DNA of 64,000 bases from an uncultured Bacteroidales bacterium (GTDB lineage: Bacteria > Bacteroidota > Bacteroidia > Bacteroidales > UBA932), in contig CAJOKD010000018.1 of NCBI GenBank assembly GCA_905235085.1, forward strand, positions 1 to 64,000, given 5' to 3'. A model generated the notes under the pieces. It saw nothing but the letters and a program-made list of their open reading frames with translations. It made no database searches and was not told the DNA's origin. A program made the position numbers and the translations under genes. Shown piece after piece: positions 16,628-24,726 of the stretch (within the stretch, counting starts at the first letter, position 1; the number at the start of each line of letters is the position of its first letter).

Positions 16628-17539
16628 ATGGACAGGAGATCATTCTTGAAAACCTCGGCGGCAGGGACTGCCGCCCTGGCTGCAGTTTCCGTCCTTCCTG
16701 GATGCAACGGTTCCGAGAAGAAGAGCAGGAAGGCCTCCGGCGTGGAGCTGAACATTTCTTTCCAGGAGGGTACCGCTCCGGGAGATGACCTGTCCCAGAA
16801 GCTGGATTTTATGGAGAGCCTCGGTGTGACAGGTTTCGAACCAGGCGGCCGCGGACTGAGCGACAGGGTCGATGAGATCAAGGCGGCTCTCAATGGCAGA
16901 AACATCAAGGTATCAGCTATTTGCGCGGGATTCAAGGGATTCATCCTGGCTGAGGATCCGGCTGTCAAGGAGTTGTTCGACACCACGATGCGGGAAATAA
17001 TCGTGGCGGCTGGCGAACTCGGTTCGACCGGCGTGATAATGGTGCCTGCGTTCAATGCCCAGACTCCCTGCAAGCCTCATACTCTCGAAACGCGGGACTA
17101 TCTCTGCGAGGAGCTCCGCAAGCTTGGAGACTTCGCCCTCGAGCACGGCACGACAGTTATCCTTGAACCGCTGAACAGGAAGGAAGCTTTCTATATGCGC
17201 CTCGTGGCTGACGCCGCCGCCATCGCCAGGGATTCCGGAAGCAAGGGAGTCAAGGCGATGGGTGATTTCTGGCATATGCAGGAAGAGACATCGGACTACG
17301 GTGCGCTTATGTCTGCCGGGAAGGAATACCTGCAGCATATCCACATAGCAAGCCGTGGCAACCGCAAGATGCCTGGAGAAGACGGTGAACTGGATGTCTA
17401 CACCGACGGGTTCCGTGCATTGAAGGAAATCGGTTACGACAAGTACGTAAGCTTCGAGTGCGGCCTGGCCGGAGAAGACCGGGCGGCCGCGGTTACCAAT
17501 GCGGTGAACCTCCTCCGCAAGCAGTGGACTGAGGCCTGA
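16628..17539 (+). CDS. Exported TIM-barrel sugar isomerase/epimerase
   Basis: The 303-residue protein has a twin-arginine leader (MDRRSFLKTSAAGTAALAAV) and a lipobox-like LPGC. The AP-endonuclease-2 type TIM barrel shows the usual metal-site pieces: ILEPLNR (Glu), MGDFWHMQEE (Asp, His), HIHIASRG (His) and SFECG (Glu). These enzymes act on free or keto sugars such as hydroxypyruvate, tagatose or 3-keto-sugars. It begins two bases after the oxidoreductase stop, so translation is probably coupled. An exported isomerase next to an exported sugar dehydrogenase points to periplasmic sugar modification. Confidence 0.88.
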   Translation: MDRRSFLKTSAAGTAALAAVSVLPGCNGSEKKSRKASGVELNISFQEGTAPGDDLSQKLDFMESLGVTGFEPGGRGLSDRVDEIKAALNGRNIKVSAICAGFKGFILAEDPAVKELFDTTMREIIVAAGELGSTGVIMVPAFNAQTPCKPHTLETRDYLCEELRKLGDFALEHGTTVILEPLNRKEAFYMRLVADAAAIARDSGSKGVKAMGDFWHMQEETSDYGALMSAGKEYLQHIHIASRGNRKMPGEDGELDVYTDGFRALKEIGYDKYVSFECGLAGEDRAAAVTNAVNLLRKQWTEA

Positions 17540-17600
17540 CAAAGGCTTGTATTCCTGGAAAGACTCCTTGTACGCCTCTGAAACGTGCGGGAGTTTTTCG

Positions 17601-17608
17601 TATATTTG
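17601..17608 (+). promoter_or_regulatory. -7 promoter box of the HAD hydrolase
   Basis: TATATTTG lies seven bases before the ATG at 17616, implying an almost leaderless transcript. It is the reason for choosing that ATG over an upstream in-frame start at 17547. Confidence 0.55.
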
Positions 17609-17615
17609 CAACGGT

Positions 17616-18311
17616 ATGATAGAAAGAATCAAAGTGGTGGCATTCGATGCAGACGACACCCTCTGGCTGAACGAGCCTCTGTTCAGGCTGGCCGAGAGGC
17701 AGGTCGCCGATGCCTTGTCCGAATTCGGCAACTTTGATTATATCTCCGACGAACTTTACAAGATCGAGTTGAAGAATATGCCCGACTACGGTTTCGGGGC
17801 AAAGGCTTATGTGCTTTCGATGATCGAGAATGCCTTGAACCTTTCGGGCGGGAAGCTGTCCGGAGAGCAGATACGGACCATATTGGAAAGCGGGCGTGCA
17901 ATCCTCCATAATCCGGCCACTCCTCTTCCGGGGGTTGTTGAGACGCTGGAGAATCTTTCCGCTTCAGGCCGATATGTGCTGGTTATGCTGACGAAGGGAG
18001 AACTCTTGGACCAGGAGCACAAGATTGAGCGCTCCGGACTCGGGAAATACTTCAGCCACATAGAGATAGTGTCCAACAAATCGCAGAAGGAATATATCGC
18101 ACTTTGCGGGAAGACGGGCATCGACGTGAAAGATCTGATGATGGTCGGGAATTCTTTCAAATCGGACATCGCTCCCGTCCTGGAGCTCGGCGGCTGGGGA
18201 GCCCTCATCCCTTCCAAGTCGTTATGGAAGCTGGAGCATACCAAAGAATATGACCACCACCGCCTCTTCCGCCTGGAAACCTTCTCCCAACTCCTCCAGG
18301 TCCTGCTCTGA
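17616..18311 (+). CDS. HAD-superfamily hydrolase
   Basis: The 231-residue cytoplasmic protein has the HAD motif I AFDADDTLW with the catalytic pair Asp11/Asp13, motif II as MLTKG, a lysine before SHIEIVSNKSQKEY, and motif IV as MVGNSFKSDIAP. It resembles the YjjG/phosphoglycolate-phosphatase-like subfamily with an alpha-helical cap. The substrate, probably a small phosphate ester, is unknown. It has its own promoter and the next 400 bases hold no gene. Confidence 0.9.
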   Translation: MIERIKVVAFDADDTLWLNEPLFRLAERQVADALSEFGNFDYISDELYKIELKNMPDYGFGAKAYVLSMIENALNLSGGKLSGEQIRTILESGRAILHNPATPLPGVVETLENLSASGRYVLVMLTKGELLDQEHKIERSGLGKYFSHIEIVSNKSQKEYIALCGKTGIDVKDLMMVGNSFKSDIAPVLELGGWGALIPSKSLWKLEHTKEYDHHRLFRLETFSQLLQVLL

Positions 18312-18319
18312 GAATTATA

Positions 18320-18660
18320 TCTGTTACTACAGGCTAACTGTTTCGGCTGCTGGGGATTATCGCCGGCCGCCGAGGATTATTATCACGTTTTTCCTGGAGA
18401 TTATCAGATCAGCTTAACATGCAGCCTCGGGGTCCCAGTTGAGTACGAAATCGAGGCTTTTTGTTCTCAACTACGAACTTGGGATTCCAGTTGAGTACAA
18501 AATCGAGGCTGGTGCGGGGTGAATACGGGCTTGATGGCACCGCCGCCGGAATATGCGGCCGCCGGCGGCTGGGCGCTGCGTGGAGTTCCGCCCCTGAAGG
18601 GCTCTCCTCGCGCCCTGCCAAAAGGTCGACAGGGATCCCCGAGCGGGTCGGGGATGACGG
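18320..18660. repeat. Gene-free spacer with several short repeat families
   Basis: No gene is visible between 18312 and 18715. The stretch holds three copies of GATTAT in a row of about 60 bases (18355-18405), a 24-base direct repeat starting CCAGTTGAGTACGAAATC at 18435-18458 and 18487-18510 (one difference), a CTCAACT between them that pairs with either AGTTGAG, and GC palindromes around 18541-18570. They look like decayed repeat elements. Confidence 0.5.
18634..18659. repeat. Solo copy of the GATCCCC...GGGGATGACG palindrome
   Basis: The 26 bases share the frame GATCCCC-N9-GGGGATGACG with the repeats that flank the GIY-YIG gene at 27.2-27.8 kb (same sequence on the opposite strand there). 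The centre differs (GAGCGGGTC against GGTCAAGCC) but keeps pairing, which suggests selection on the hairpin. It lies 57 bases from a tRNA gene. Confidence 0.6.
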
Positions 18661-18664
18661 GAAG

Positions 18665-18700
18665 AGGGGTGACTTAAGCATTGCGGCTTAAGTCACCCCT
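18665..18700 (-). terminator. Terminator of the rpsJ-tRNA end of the str transcript
   Basis: A perfect 15-base-pair stem, AGGGGTGACTTAAGC with GCTTAAGTCACCCCT, encloses a six-base loop 16 bases after the tRNA 3' end. The following minus-strand sequence (CTCTTCC) is only partly T-rich, and the plus strand has TTTCT, so it may work in both directions. Confidence 0.65.
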
Positions 18701-18715
18701 TTCTACAAACGTTAT

Positions 18716-18793
18716 TGGTGCTCCCGGCAGAGACTTGAACCTGCGACCCACTGATTATGAGTCAGTTGCTCTAACCAACTGAGCTACGGGAGC
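18716..18793 (-). tRNA. tRNA with CAT anticodon (Met or Ile2), T-loop one base longer than usual
   Basis: The minus strand gives acceptor GCTCCCG/CGGGAGC, a D-arm GCTC-AGTTGGTTA-GAGC, an anticodon arm ACTGA-CTCATAA-TCAGT and an encoded CCA end. The anticodon CAT fits elongator tRNA-Met or, after lysidine modification, tRNA-Ile2. Between the T-stem strands GCAGG and TCTGC lie eight bases (TTCAAGTC) rather than seven, so the tRNA is one base longer than normal. It begins 33 bases after rpsJ and is probably processed from the same transcript. Confidence 0.85.
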
Positions 18794-18825
18794 GAATGCC
18801 CGACGTTATGTCGGGATGTTGGACG

Positions 18826-19131
18826 TCACACCTTGATTTCGACCTCGACACCTGAAGGCAGTTCGAGCTTCATCAGAGCATCGACGGTCTTTGCGTTGCT
18901 GTCGTCGATGTCCAGAAGCCTGCAGTAGGCATCAAGTTCAAACTGCTCGCGGGACTTCTTGTTGACGAACGTTGAGCGGTTGACGGTGAAGATCTTCTTG
19001 TTGGTAGGAAGCGGAATAGGACCGTTTACCTTAGCACCAGTAGCCTTCACGGTGTCCACGATCTTAGCGGCTGACTTGTCAACCAGCATATGATCGAATG
19101 ATTTGAGTTTGATTCTGATTTTCTGACTCAT
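18826..19131 (-). CDS. rpsJ: 30S ribosomal protein S10
   Basis: The 101-residue protein ([20 protein letters not shown] to EVEIKV) is S10, a component of the small-subunit head that also serves NusB in antitermination. I took the ATG at 19131, which matches the family start; an upstream in-frame extension overlaps fusA and is not likely. It lies 43 bases after fusA. In most Bacteroidota rpsJ leads into rplC and the rest of the S10 operon, but here a tRNA and a terminator follow, so the cluster is split. Confidence 0.97.
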   Translation of the reverse strand: MSQKIRIKLKSFDHMLVDKSAAKIVDTVKATGAKVNGPIPLPTNKKIFTVNRSTFVNKKSREQFELDAYCRLLDIDDSNAKTVDALMKLELPSGVEVEIKV

Positions 19132-19174
19132 ATCAAAAATTGTTGATTTCTTTTTAAAAAAACTTTGTGTACTG

Positions 19175-21295
19175 TTACTCGTCATCGTCAGAGAGCCTGT
19201 AGCCGCTCTTCTCGATAATTTCCTTAGCAAGATTGGCCGGGACCTCGGAATAGTGGTCGAAGGACATCGTGCTCGTGGCACGTCCGGAAGACAGGGTCCT
19301 GAGGACCGTGACATAACCGAACTGCTCGGCGAGCGGAACGAATGCCTTGACTATCCTTGCGCCGTTGGCCGTGGAATCCATTGCCTGGATCTGGCCGCGA
19401 CGACGGTTGAGGTCACCGACGATATCGCCCATATAGTCCTCCGGAGTAACTACCTCGAGGGACATAATAGGTTCGAGAAGAATCGGCTTGGCCTTCGGGC
19501 AGGCGTGGCGGAAAGCCATACGGGCTGCCATTTCGAAGGAAAGCTGGTCTGAATCGACAGGATGGTAGGAACCGTCAATGACGGTAACCTTCATCGACTG
19601 GACTTCATATCCAGCGAGGACACCGTTGGCCATCGCGGACTTGAAGCCCTTCTCGATGCTAGGGATGAATTCCTTAGGAATATTTCCTCCCTTGACCTGG
19701 TTGTCGAACTGAAGTCCGGAAACGCCTTCGTCGGCAGGACCTACCTCAACGATGATATCTGCGAACTTGCCACGGCCTCCGGTCTGCTTCTTGAAGACCT
19801 CGCGGAGCTGTACGGTTCCGGTGATGGCCTCCTTGTAGTTGACCTGAGGAGCACCCTGGTTGATCTCGACGCCGAATTCACGGCGGAGACGGTCTACAAT
19901 GATATCCAGATGAAGTTCGCCCATACCGCTGATGATGGTCTGACCTGTCTCGTGGTCGGCCCTTACGGTGAACGTAGGGTCTTCCTCAGCGAGTTTTCCG
20001 AGAGCGATGCCGAGCTTGTCGAGATCTAGCTGGGTCTTTGGTTCGACAGCTATACCGATGACAGGATCCGGGAATACCATCGACTCGAGTACGATAGGAT
20101 GGTTTTCACTGCAGATCGTGTCCCCGGTACGGAGATCTTTGAATCCGACGGCTGCGCAGATGTCTCCCGCCTCAACGGAATCGATAGGATTCTGGTGGTT
20201 GGAGTGCATCTGGTACAGACGTGCGATTCTTTCTTTCTTACCGGTGCGGACATTATAGACATAGGAGCCGGAATCGATGCGGCCGGAGTACATTCTCATA
20301 AACGCGATCCTGCCGACGAACGGATCGGCCGCAATCTTGAATACGAGAGCGCAGAACGGCTGATTGACATCCGGAAGGAGGTCTTCCTCGCTTCCGTTCT
20401 TAGGATTGGTACCCTTTACGACACCTTTGTCAAGTGGAGACGGAAGGTAACGCATCACTGCGTCGAGAAGGAACTGTACTCCCTTGTTCTTGAACGAAGA
20501 GCCGCAGCACGCAGGAACGATCTGCATAGCGATCGTACCCTTGCGGAGAGCCGCGATGATCTCGGCGTCTGTCAGGGAATCAGGATTCTCGAAATACTTT
20601 TCCATCAGGGCCTCGTCGCATTCGGCAGCGGCCTCGACGAGCTTATCCCTCCACATCTCTACTTCTCCCTCCATTTCTGCAGGGATGTCCTTGATCTCAT
20701 AGTTTACCAGCTCTTCGCCGGAATCGTAATAAACCGCTTTCCTGGCGATAAGGTCTATGATACCCTGGAACTTGTCTTCCGCCCCGATAGGGAGGCAGAC
20801 AGGAACGGCCTTTGCTCCGAGCTTGGTGTGGATTTCTTCCACGCAAGCGAGGAAATCAGCTCCGACACGGTCCATCTTGTTCACATACGCGATCTTCGGA
20901 ACCCCGTACTTGTCTGCCTGGCGCCATACGGTCTCGGACTGAGGCTGTACGCGGCCTACCGCACAGAAAGTGGCGATGGTTCCGTCGAGGACGCGGAGCG
21001 AACGCTCCACCTCAACGGTGAAATCGACGTGACCCGGAGTGTCTATCAGGTTGACCTGATATTCCTTTCCGTCATAGTGCCAGAAGGCTGTGGTGGCAGC
21101 GGAAGTGATGGTGATACCACGCTCCTGCTCCTGAACCATCCAGTCCATCGTTGCGGCACCGTCGTGTACTTCACCGATCTTGTGAGTCTTACCGGTGTAG
21201 TACAGGATACGCTCGGACGTAGTCGTCTTGCCGGCATCGATGTGAGCCATGATGCCGATGTTCCTGGTAAAGTTGAGATCTCTTTGAGCTGCCAT
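19175..21295 (-). CDS. fusA: Translation elongation factor G
   Basis: EF-G is the GTPase that drives ribosomal translocation. The 706-residue protein carries G1 AHIDAGKTT (near residue 16), the switch region [12 protein letters not shown]3 DTPGHVDF, G4 NKMD and the domain II-V sequence through the [17 protein letters not shown]-terminus. Length and motifs are normal. It starts 14 bases after the rpsG stop. Confidence 0.98.
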   Translation of the reverse strand: MAAQRDLNFTRNIGIMAHIDAGKTTTSERILYYTGKTHKIGEVHDGAATMDWMVQEQERGITITSAATTAFWHYDGKEYQVNLIDTPGHVDFTVEVERSLRVLDGTIATFCAVGRVQPQSETVWRQADKYGVPKIAYVNKMDRVGADFLACVEEIHTKLGAKAVPVCLPIGAEDKFQGIIDLIARKAVYYDSGEELVNYEIKDIPAEMEGEVEMWRDKLVEAAAECDEALMEKYFENPDSLTDAEIIAALRKGTIAMQIVPACCGSSFKNKGVQFLLDAVMRYLPSPLDKGVVKGTNPKNGSEEDLLPDVNQPFCALVFKIAADPFVGRIAFMRMYSGRIDSGSYVYNVRTGKKERIARLYQMHSNHQNPIDSVEAGDICAAVGFKDLRTGDTICSENHPIVLESMVFPDPVIGIAVEPKTQLDLDKLGIALGKLAEEDPTFTVRADHETGQTIISGMGELHLDIIVDRLRREFGVEINQGAPQVNYKEAITGTVQLREVFKKQTGGRGKFADIIVEVGPADEGVSGLQFDNQVKGGNIPKEFIPSIEKGFKSAMANGVLAGYEVQSMKVTVIDGSYHPVDSDQLSFEMAARMAFRHACPKAKPILLEPIMSLEVVTPEDYMGDIVGDLNRRRGQIQAMDSTANGARIVKAFVPLAEQFGYVTVLRTLSSGRATSTMSFDHYSEVPANLAKEIIEKSGYRLSDDDE

Positions 21296-21309
21296 TTACA
21301 CCAAGTAAA

Positions 21310-21786
21310 TTAGAAGCGGAAGTGGGCAAATGCCTTGTTGGCCTCTGCCATCTTGTGCATATCCTCCTTTCTCTTGAATGCACCGCCTTCATTGTTGTAG
21401 GCGGCTACGATCTCTGCACAAAGTTTTTCTGCCATAGAGTGGCCGGAACGCTTGCGAGCAAAGTTGATCATGTTCTTCATCGAGAGCGAGACTTTCCTTT
21501 CCGGACGCAACTCTGTAGGCACCTGGAAGTTTGCACCACCTACACGACGCGACTTGACCTCGATCTGAGGGGTCACGTTTTCGAGGGCCTTTCTCCAGAT
21601 ATCCAGAGGAGCCTTGTCAGAATCTTTCATCTTCTCGCCTACCATATCGATGGCATCGTAAAAAATAGAATACGCGATACTCTTCTTCCCCTGCAACATA
21701 AGGTTGTTCACGAAACGGGTCACCTCGACATCGTGATACTTAGGATCAGGAAGTAGAATCCTCTTTTTAGGCTTCGATTTTCTCAT
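21310..21786 (-). CDS. rpsG: 30S ribosomal protein S7
   Basis: The 158-residue protein begins [19 protein letters not shown] and ends AFAHFRF, matching Bacteroidota S7. It binds the 3' major domain of 16S rRNA and starts assembly of the head of the small subunit; in other bacteria it is also the translational repressor of the str operon. It is the second gene of the operon, 40 bases after rpsL. Confidence 0.98.
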   Translation of the reverse strand: MRKSKPKKRILLPDPKYHDVEVTRFVNNLMLQGKKSIAYSIFYDAIDMVGEKMKDSDKAPLDIWRKALENVTPQIEVKSRRVGGANFQVPTELRPERKVSLSMKNMINFARKRSGHSMAEKLCAEIVAAYNNEGGAFKRKEDMHKMAEANKAFAHFRF

Positions 21787-21826
21787 TGTGAGTAAAAATT
21801 AAAGGTGATAAAAAAACAAAAATGAA

Positions 21827-22210
21827 CTACTTCTTAGATTTCTTCGGCCTCTTGGCGCCATAGAGGGAACGGGACTGGGTCCTTCCTTCTACGCCTGCAG
21901 TATCCAAAGCTCCTCTAAGGATGTGGTAGCGCACACCAGGGAGGTCCTTTACACGACCGCCACGGACAAGCACGATGCTGTGCTCCTGGAGGTTGTGACC
22001 CTCGCCCGGGATGTAGGCGTTGACCTCTTTAGAGTTGGTAAGGCGTACCCTGGCGACCTTCCTCATCGCTGAGTTAGGTTTCTTAGGAGTCGTCGTGTAA
22101 ACACGAAGACAAACGCCCCTCTTCTGAGGACAAGCGTCCAGCGCACGAGACTTGCTTTGAGAAACAAGACTCTCGCGTCCTTTGCGAACTAATTGCTGAA
22201 TTGTTGGCAT
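21827..22210 (-). CDS. rpsL: 30S ribosomal protein S12
   Basis: The 127-residue protein begins [20 protein letters not shown] and contains the decoding-centre segments [18 protein letters not shown] and [17 protein letters not shown]. Lys43 and Lys88, the usual streptomycin-resistance sites, lie in wild-type-looking segments (TPKKPNSA and the region before PGVRYH). It is the first gene of the str operon, with a full promoter upstream. Confidence 0.98.
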   Translation of the reverse strand: MPTIQQLVRKGRESLVSQSKSRALDACPQKRGVCLRVYTTTPKKPNSAMRKVARVRLTNSKEVNAYIPGEGHNLQEHSIVLVRGGRVKDLPGVRYHILRGALDTAGVEGRTQSRSLYGAKRPKKSKK

Positions 22211-22260
22211 AAATGATTGTAAATCTATTATTTATGTTTTCCCCAAATAATTTGGGACCG

Positions 22261-22291
22261 CAAATTTAAGGATAATTCTTTAATTAACAAA
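22261..22291 (-). promoter_or_regulatory. Promoter of the str operon (TTTG-N19-TAAATTTG)
   Basis: On the minus strand a TTTG (22288-22291) is followed after 19 bases by TAAATTTG (22261-22268), a textbook Bacteroidota -33/-7 pair, about 50 bases before rpsL. It is back to back with the GH2 promoter. Confidence 0.75.
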
Positions 22292-22312
22292 GTTCATTTA
22301 GAGGATTTTAGC

Positions 22313-22320
22313 TATCTTTG
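22313..22320 (+). promoter_or_regulatory. -7 promoter box of the GH2 gene
   Basis: TATCTTTG ends five bases before the ATG at 22326, so the message would be nearly leaderless. Confidence 0.55.
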
Positions 22321-22325
22321 AATTT

Positions 22326-24713
22326 ATGAAAACAAAATCTCTGACAGCCATAACGGCCGTTCTGGCTGCCTTTCTGACCCTCTGTCTATCAGCACAGCCT
22401 GCTTCAAGGACCTCATTCAACAATGGTTGGACCTTCTCCAAGGACGGTGTGAGCCGTGTCCTGGACCTCCCCCACGACTGGGGCGTCGAGGGCGCTTTCG
22501 ACATCTCCTATCCTAGCGAATCGGGCAAGCTCGCCTGGTGGGGCAAGGCCGAATATTCAAAGACGCTGAACGTGGAAAGGAAGGACTCGAAGCAGTACTT
22601 CCTGGACATCGACGGTGCGATGCAGTGGGCGAAGGTCTTCTGCAACGGGGAATATGTCACCGAGTGGCCATACGGATATGCTTCCTGGCAGGCCGACCTG
22701 ACTCAGTTCATCAAGGAGGGTGACAACGAGATCAAGGTCACCATAGACAATCCCGAGGAATCCAGCCGCTGGTATCCCGGAGGAGGCATCTACCGCAACG
22801 TATGGCTGACCGTGGCCGACCCGGTCGGAGTGGCCCACTGGGGGACCTACGTCACCACCGAAGGCGAGAAAGTGAACCTCGAAGTTACCCTTCGCAACGC
22901 AGGAGAAGCAGTCGGGGGCAAGGTCAGGACTGAGATATTCGAATATGACGGCAGGAAAGCCGTGGCTTCCGCCGAAACCGTGATAGACACCATCAGCGAT
23001 GGTATAGTTGTGAACGAAGAGTTTCTCCTGAAGGGTGCCAGGCGCTGGAGCCCGGAAGAGCCGAACCTCTACAAGGCCGTCACTACCGTCACCGCCGGAG
23101 ATTCCAAGGATGAATATGTCACCGTATTCGGTCTCAGGGATCTTGAATACAAGGAGGACGGTTTGTACATCAATTCGGAGAAGACATTCCTCAAGGGAGT
23201 CTGCCTGCACCACGACGCCGGAGCCCTCGGGGCTGCCTGGAATACCACTGCCTGGACAAGGAGGCTGCTGATGCTCAAGGAGATGGGATGCAACGCCATC
23301 CGTACTTCACACAACCCACCGGCACCGGAACTGCTGGAACTCTGCGACAGGATGGGCTTCGTGGTGCTCGACGAATTCTCCGACACCTGGTCAATACCGA
23401 AGAGGAAGAACGGTTATGCCGTGCTGTTCGAGAACTGGTTCGAAAAGGATATGGCCGCTCTGGTCCGCAGAGACCGCAACCACCCGTCAGTGATAATGTG
23501 GAGCATCGGCAACGAGGTCCCGGAACAGGGTTATCCTGACAAGTACTGGATCGCTTACCGGCTCACCGAAATCTGCCACGAACTGGATCCGACCAGGCTG
23601 ACAACGGTCGGTTCCGACAATCCGTGGGCCTCGGAGCAGGATTTCCGCAACGCGGTGGATGCCTATGGCTTCAACTATAAGCCGCATCTGTACGCCAAGT
23701 TCCACGAAGCCAATCCCGGGAAAGTCTATTACGGCAGCGAGACTGAATCCACCATCAGCTCCAGAGGAGTCTATATGTTCCCGGTCGGGGAAAACGTAGA
23801 AGCCGCCGAGCAGGACTTCCAGGTATGTTCATACGACCTGCACACCGTTCCTTGGGGCCAGATTCCGGAGCAGGAGTGGAAATTCGAGGACGAGAACCCG
23901 GCCTGCCTAGGCGAGTTCGTCTGGACGGGATACGACTACCTCGGAGAGCCTACTCCATACAACAGCGACCTCACGATCCTGAGCAACTTCCACGATCCGA
24001 AGTCCCTCGAAAGGGCGAAGAAGGAACTGGAGGAGAAGGGCAGGATATCATCCCCTTCCAGGAGTTCGTATTTCGGAATAATCGACCTCGCCGGCTTCCC
24101 GAAGGACCGTTACTGGCTATACCAGGCACGCTGGACGGAAAAGCCTGTGCTTCACGTACTTCCGCACTGGAACTGGGCCGAACGGAAAGGTGAGGTGACC
24201 CCTGTGCACGTGTACACCAACTGCGACAAGGCGGAGCTTTTCATAAACGGTAAGTCTCAGGGAGTCCGGGAGAGAGCTGAAGGCCAGTACCGTCTCCGCT
24301 GGGACGATGTGGTCTATGAGCCGGGCAAGGTCAAGGTGATAGCGTGGAAGGACGGAAAGAAATATATCGAGAATATCGGGACCACCAAAGCTCCGAAGGA
24401 GATTGCGATGGAGGTCGAGGAGGGGTTCGGTGATGGCGACATATTCTTCGTGGACGTAAGGATAGAAGATAAGAAGGGACAGATGGTCCCTACTGCCTGC
24501 AACGAGCTCAGGTTCAAGATAAAGGGACCGGGAGAGATCCTCGCGGTCGATTCCGGCGACGCAACCTGCCTCACCCCGTTCAAGTCCGACAGGATCGCCG
24601 CTTTCAACGGGCTTTCGTCAGTGATAATCAAGCCGACCGGCAAAGGCAGGATCGTCCTGACCGCCGAAAGCGACGGCCTCAAGAAAGCCAAAGTCCGCAT
24701 CAGAAATAAATAA
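22326..24713 (+). CDS. GH2 family glycoside hydrolase (beta-galactosidase-like)
   Basis: The 795-residue enzyme has a signal peptide (ending near CLSAQPA), the GH2 sugar-binding domain with YRNVWLTVADPVGVAHWG, an Ig-like domain, the TIM barrel with NAIRTSHNPPAPELLELCDRMG, the acid/base glutamate at about 397 in MWSIGNEV, and the nucleophile in GSETES (Glu472 or Glu474). C-terminal DUF4982 and Ig-like GH2 domains follow (VYTNCDKAELFINGKS). It is a periplasmic exo-acting enzyme, most likely a beta-galactosidase, but the GH2 family has several activities. The S9 peptidase gene follows after 13 bases. Confidence 0.9.
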   Translation: MKTKSLTAITAVLAAFLTLCLSAQPASRTSFNNGWTFSKDGVSRVLDLPHDWGVEGAFDISYPSESGKLAWWGKAEYSKTLNVERKDSKQYFLDIDGAMQWAKVFCNGEYVTEWPYGYASWQADLTQFIKEGDNEIKVTIDNPEESSRWYPGGGIYRNVWLTVADPVGVAHWGTYVTTEGEKVNLEVTLRNAGEAVGGKVRTEIFEYDGRKAVASAETVIDTISDGIVVNEEFLLKGARRWSPEEPNLYKAVTTVTAGDSKDEYVTVFGLRDLEYKEDGLYINSEKTFLKGVCLHHDAGALGAAWNTTAWTRRLLMLKEMGCNAIRTSHNPPAPELLELCDRMGFVVLDEFSDTWSIPKRKNGYAVLFENWFEKDMAALVRRDRNHPSVIMWSIGNEVPEQGYPDKYWIAYRLTEICHELDPTRLTTVGSDNPWASEQDFRNAVDAYGFNYKPHLYAKFHEANPGKVYYGSETESTISSRGVYMFPVGENVEAAEQDFQVCSYDLHTVPWGQIPEQEWKFEDENPACLGEFVWTGYDYLGEPTPYNSDLTILSNFHDPKSLERAKKELEEKGRISSPSRSSYFGIIDLAGFPKDRYWLYQARWTEKPVLHVLPHWNWAERKGEVTPVHVYTNCDKAELFINGKSQGVRERAEGQYRLRWDDVVYEPGKVKVIAWKDGKKYIENIGTTKAPKEIAMEVEEGFGDGDIFFVDVRIEDKKGQMVPTACNELRFKIKGPGEILAVDSGDATCLTPFKSDRIAAFNGLSSVIIKPTGKGRIVLTAESDGLKKAKVRIRNK

Positions 24714-24726
24714 ATAATAAATATAT

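Noticed and set aside
19132..19314. N-terminal extension of rpsJ
   Set aside because: S10 begins at the [13 protein letters not shown]; the extension would overlap fusA and adds nothing to the family sequence.
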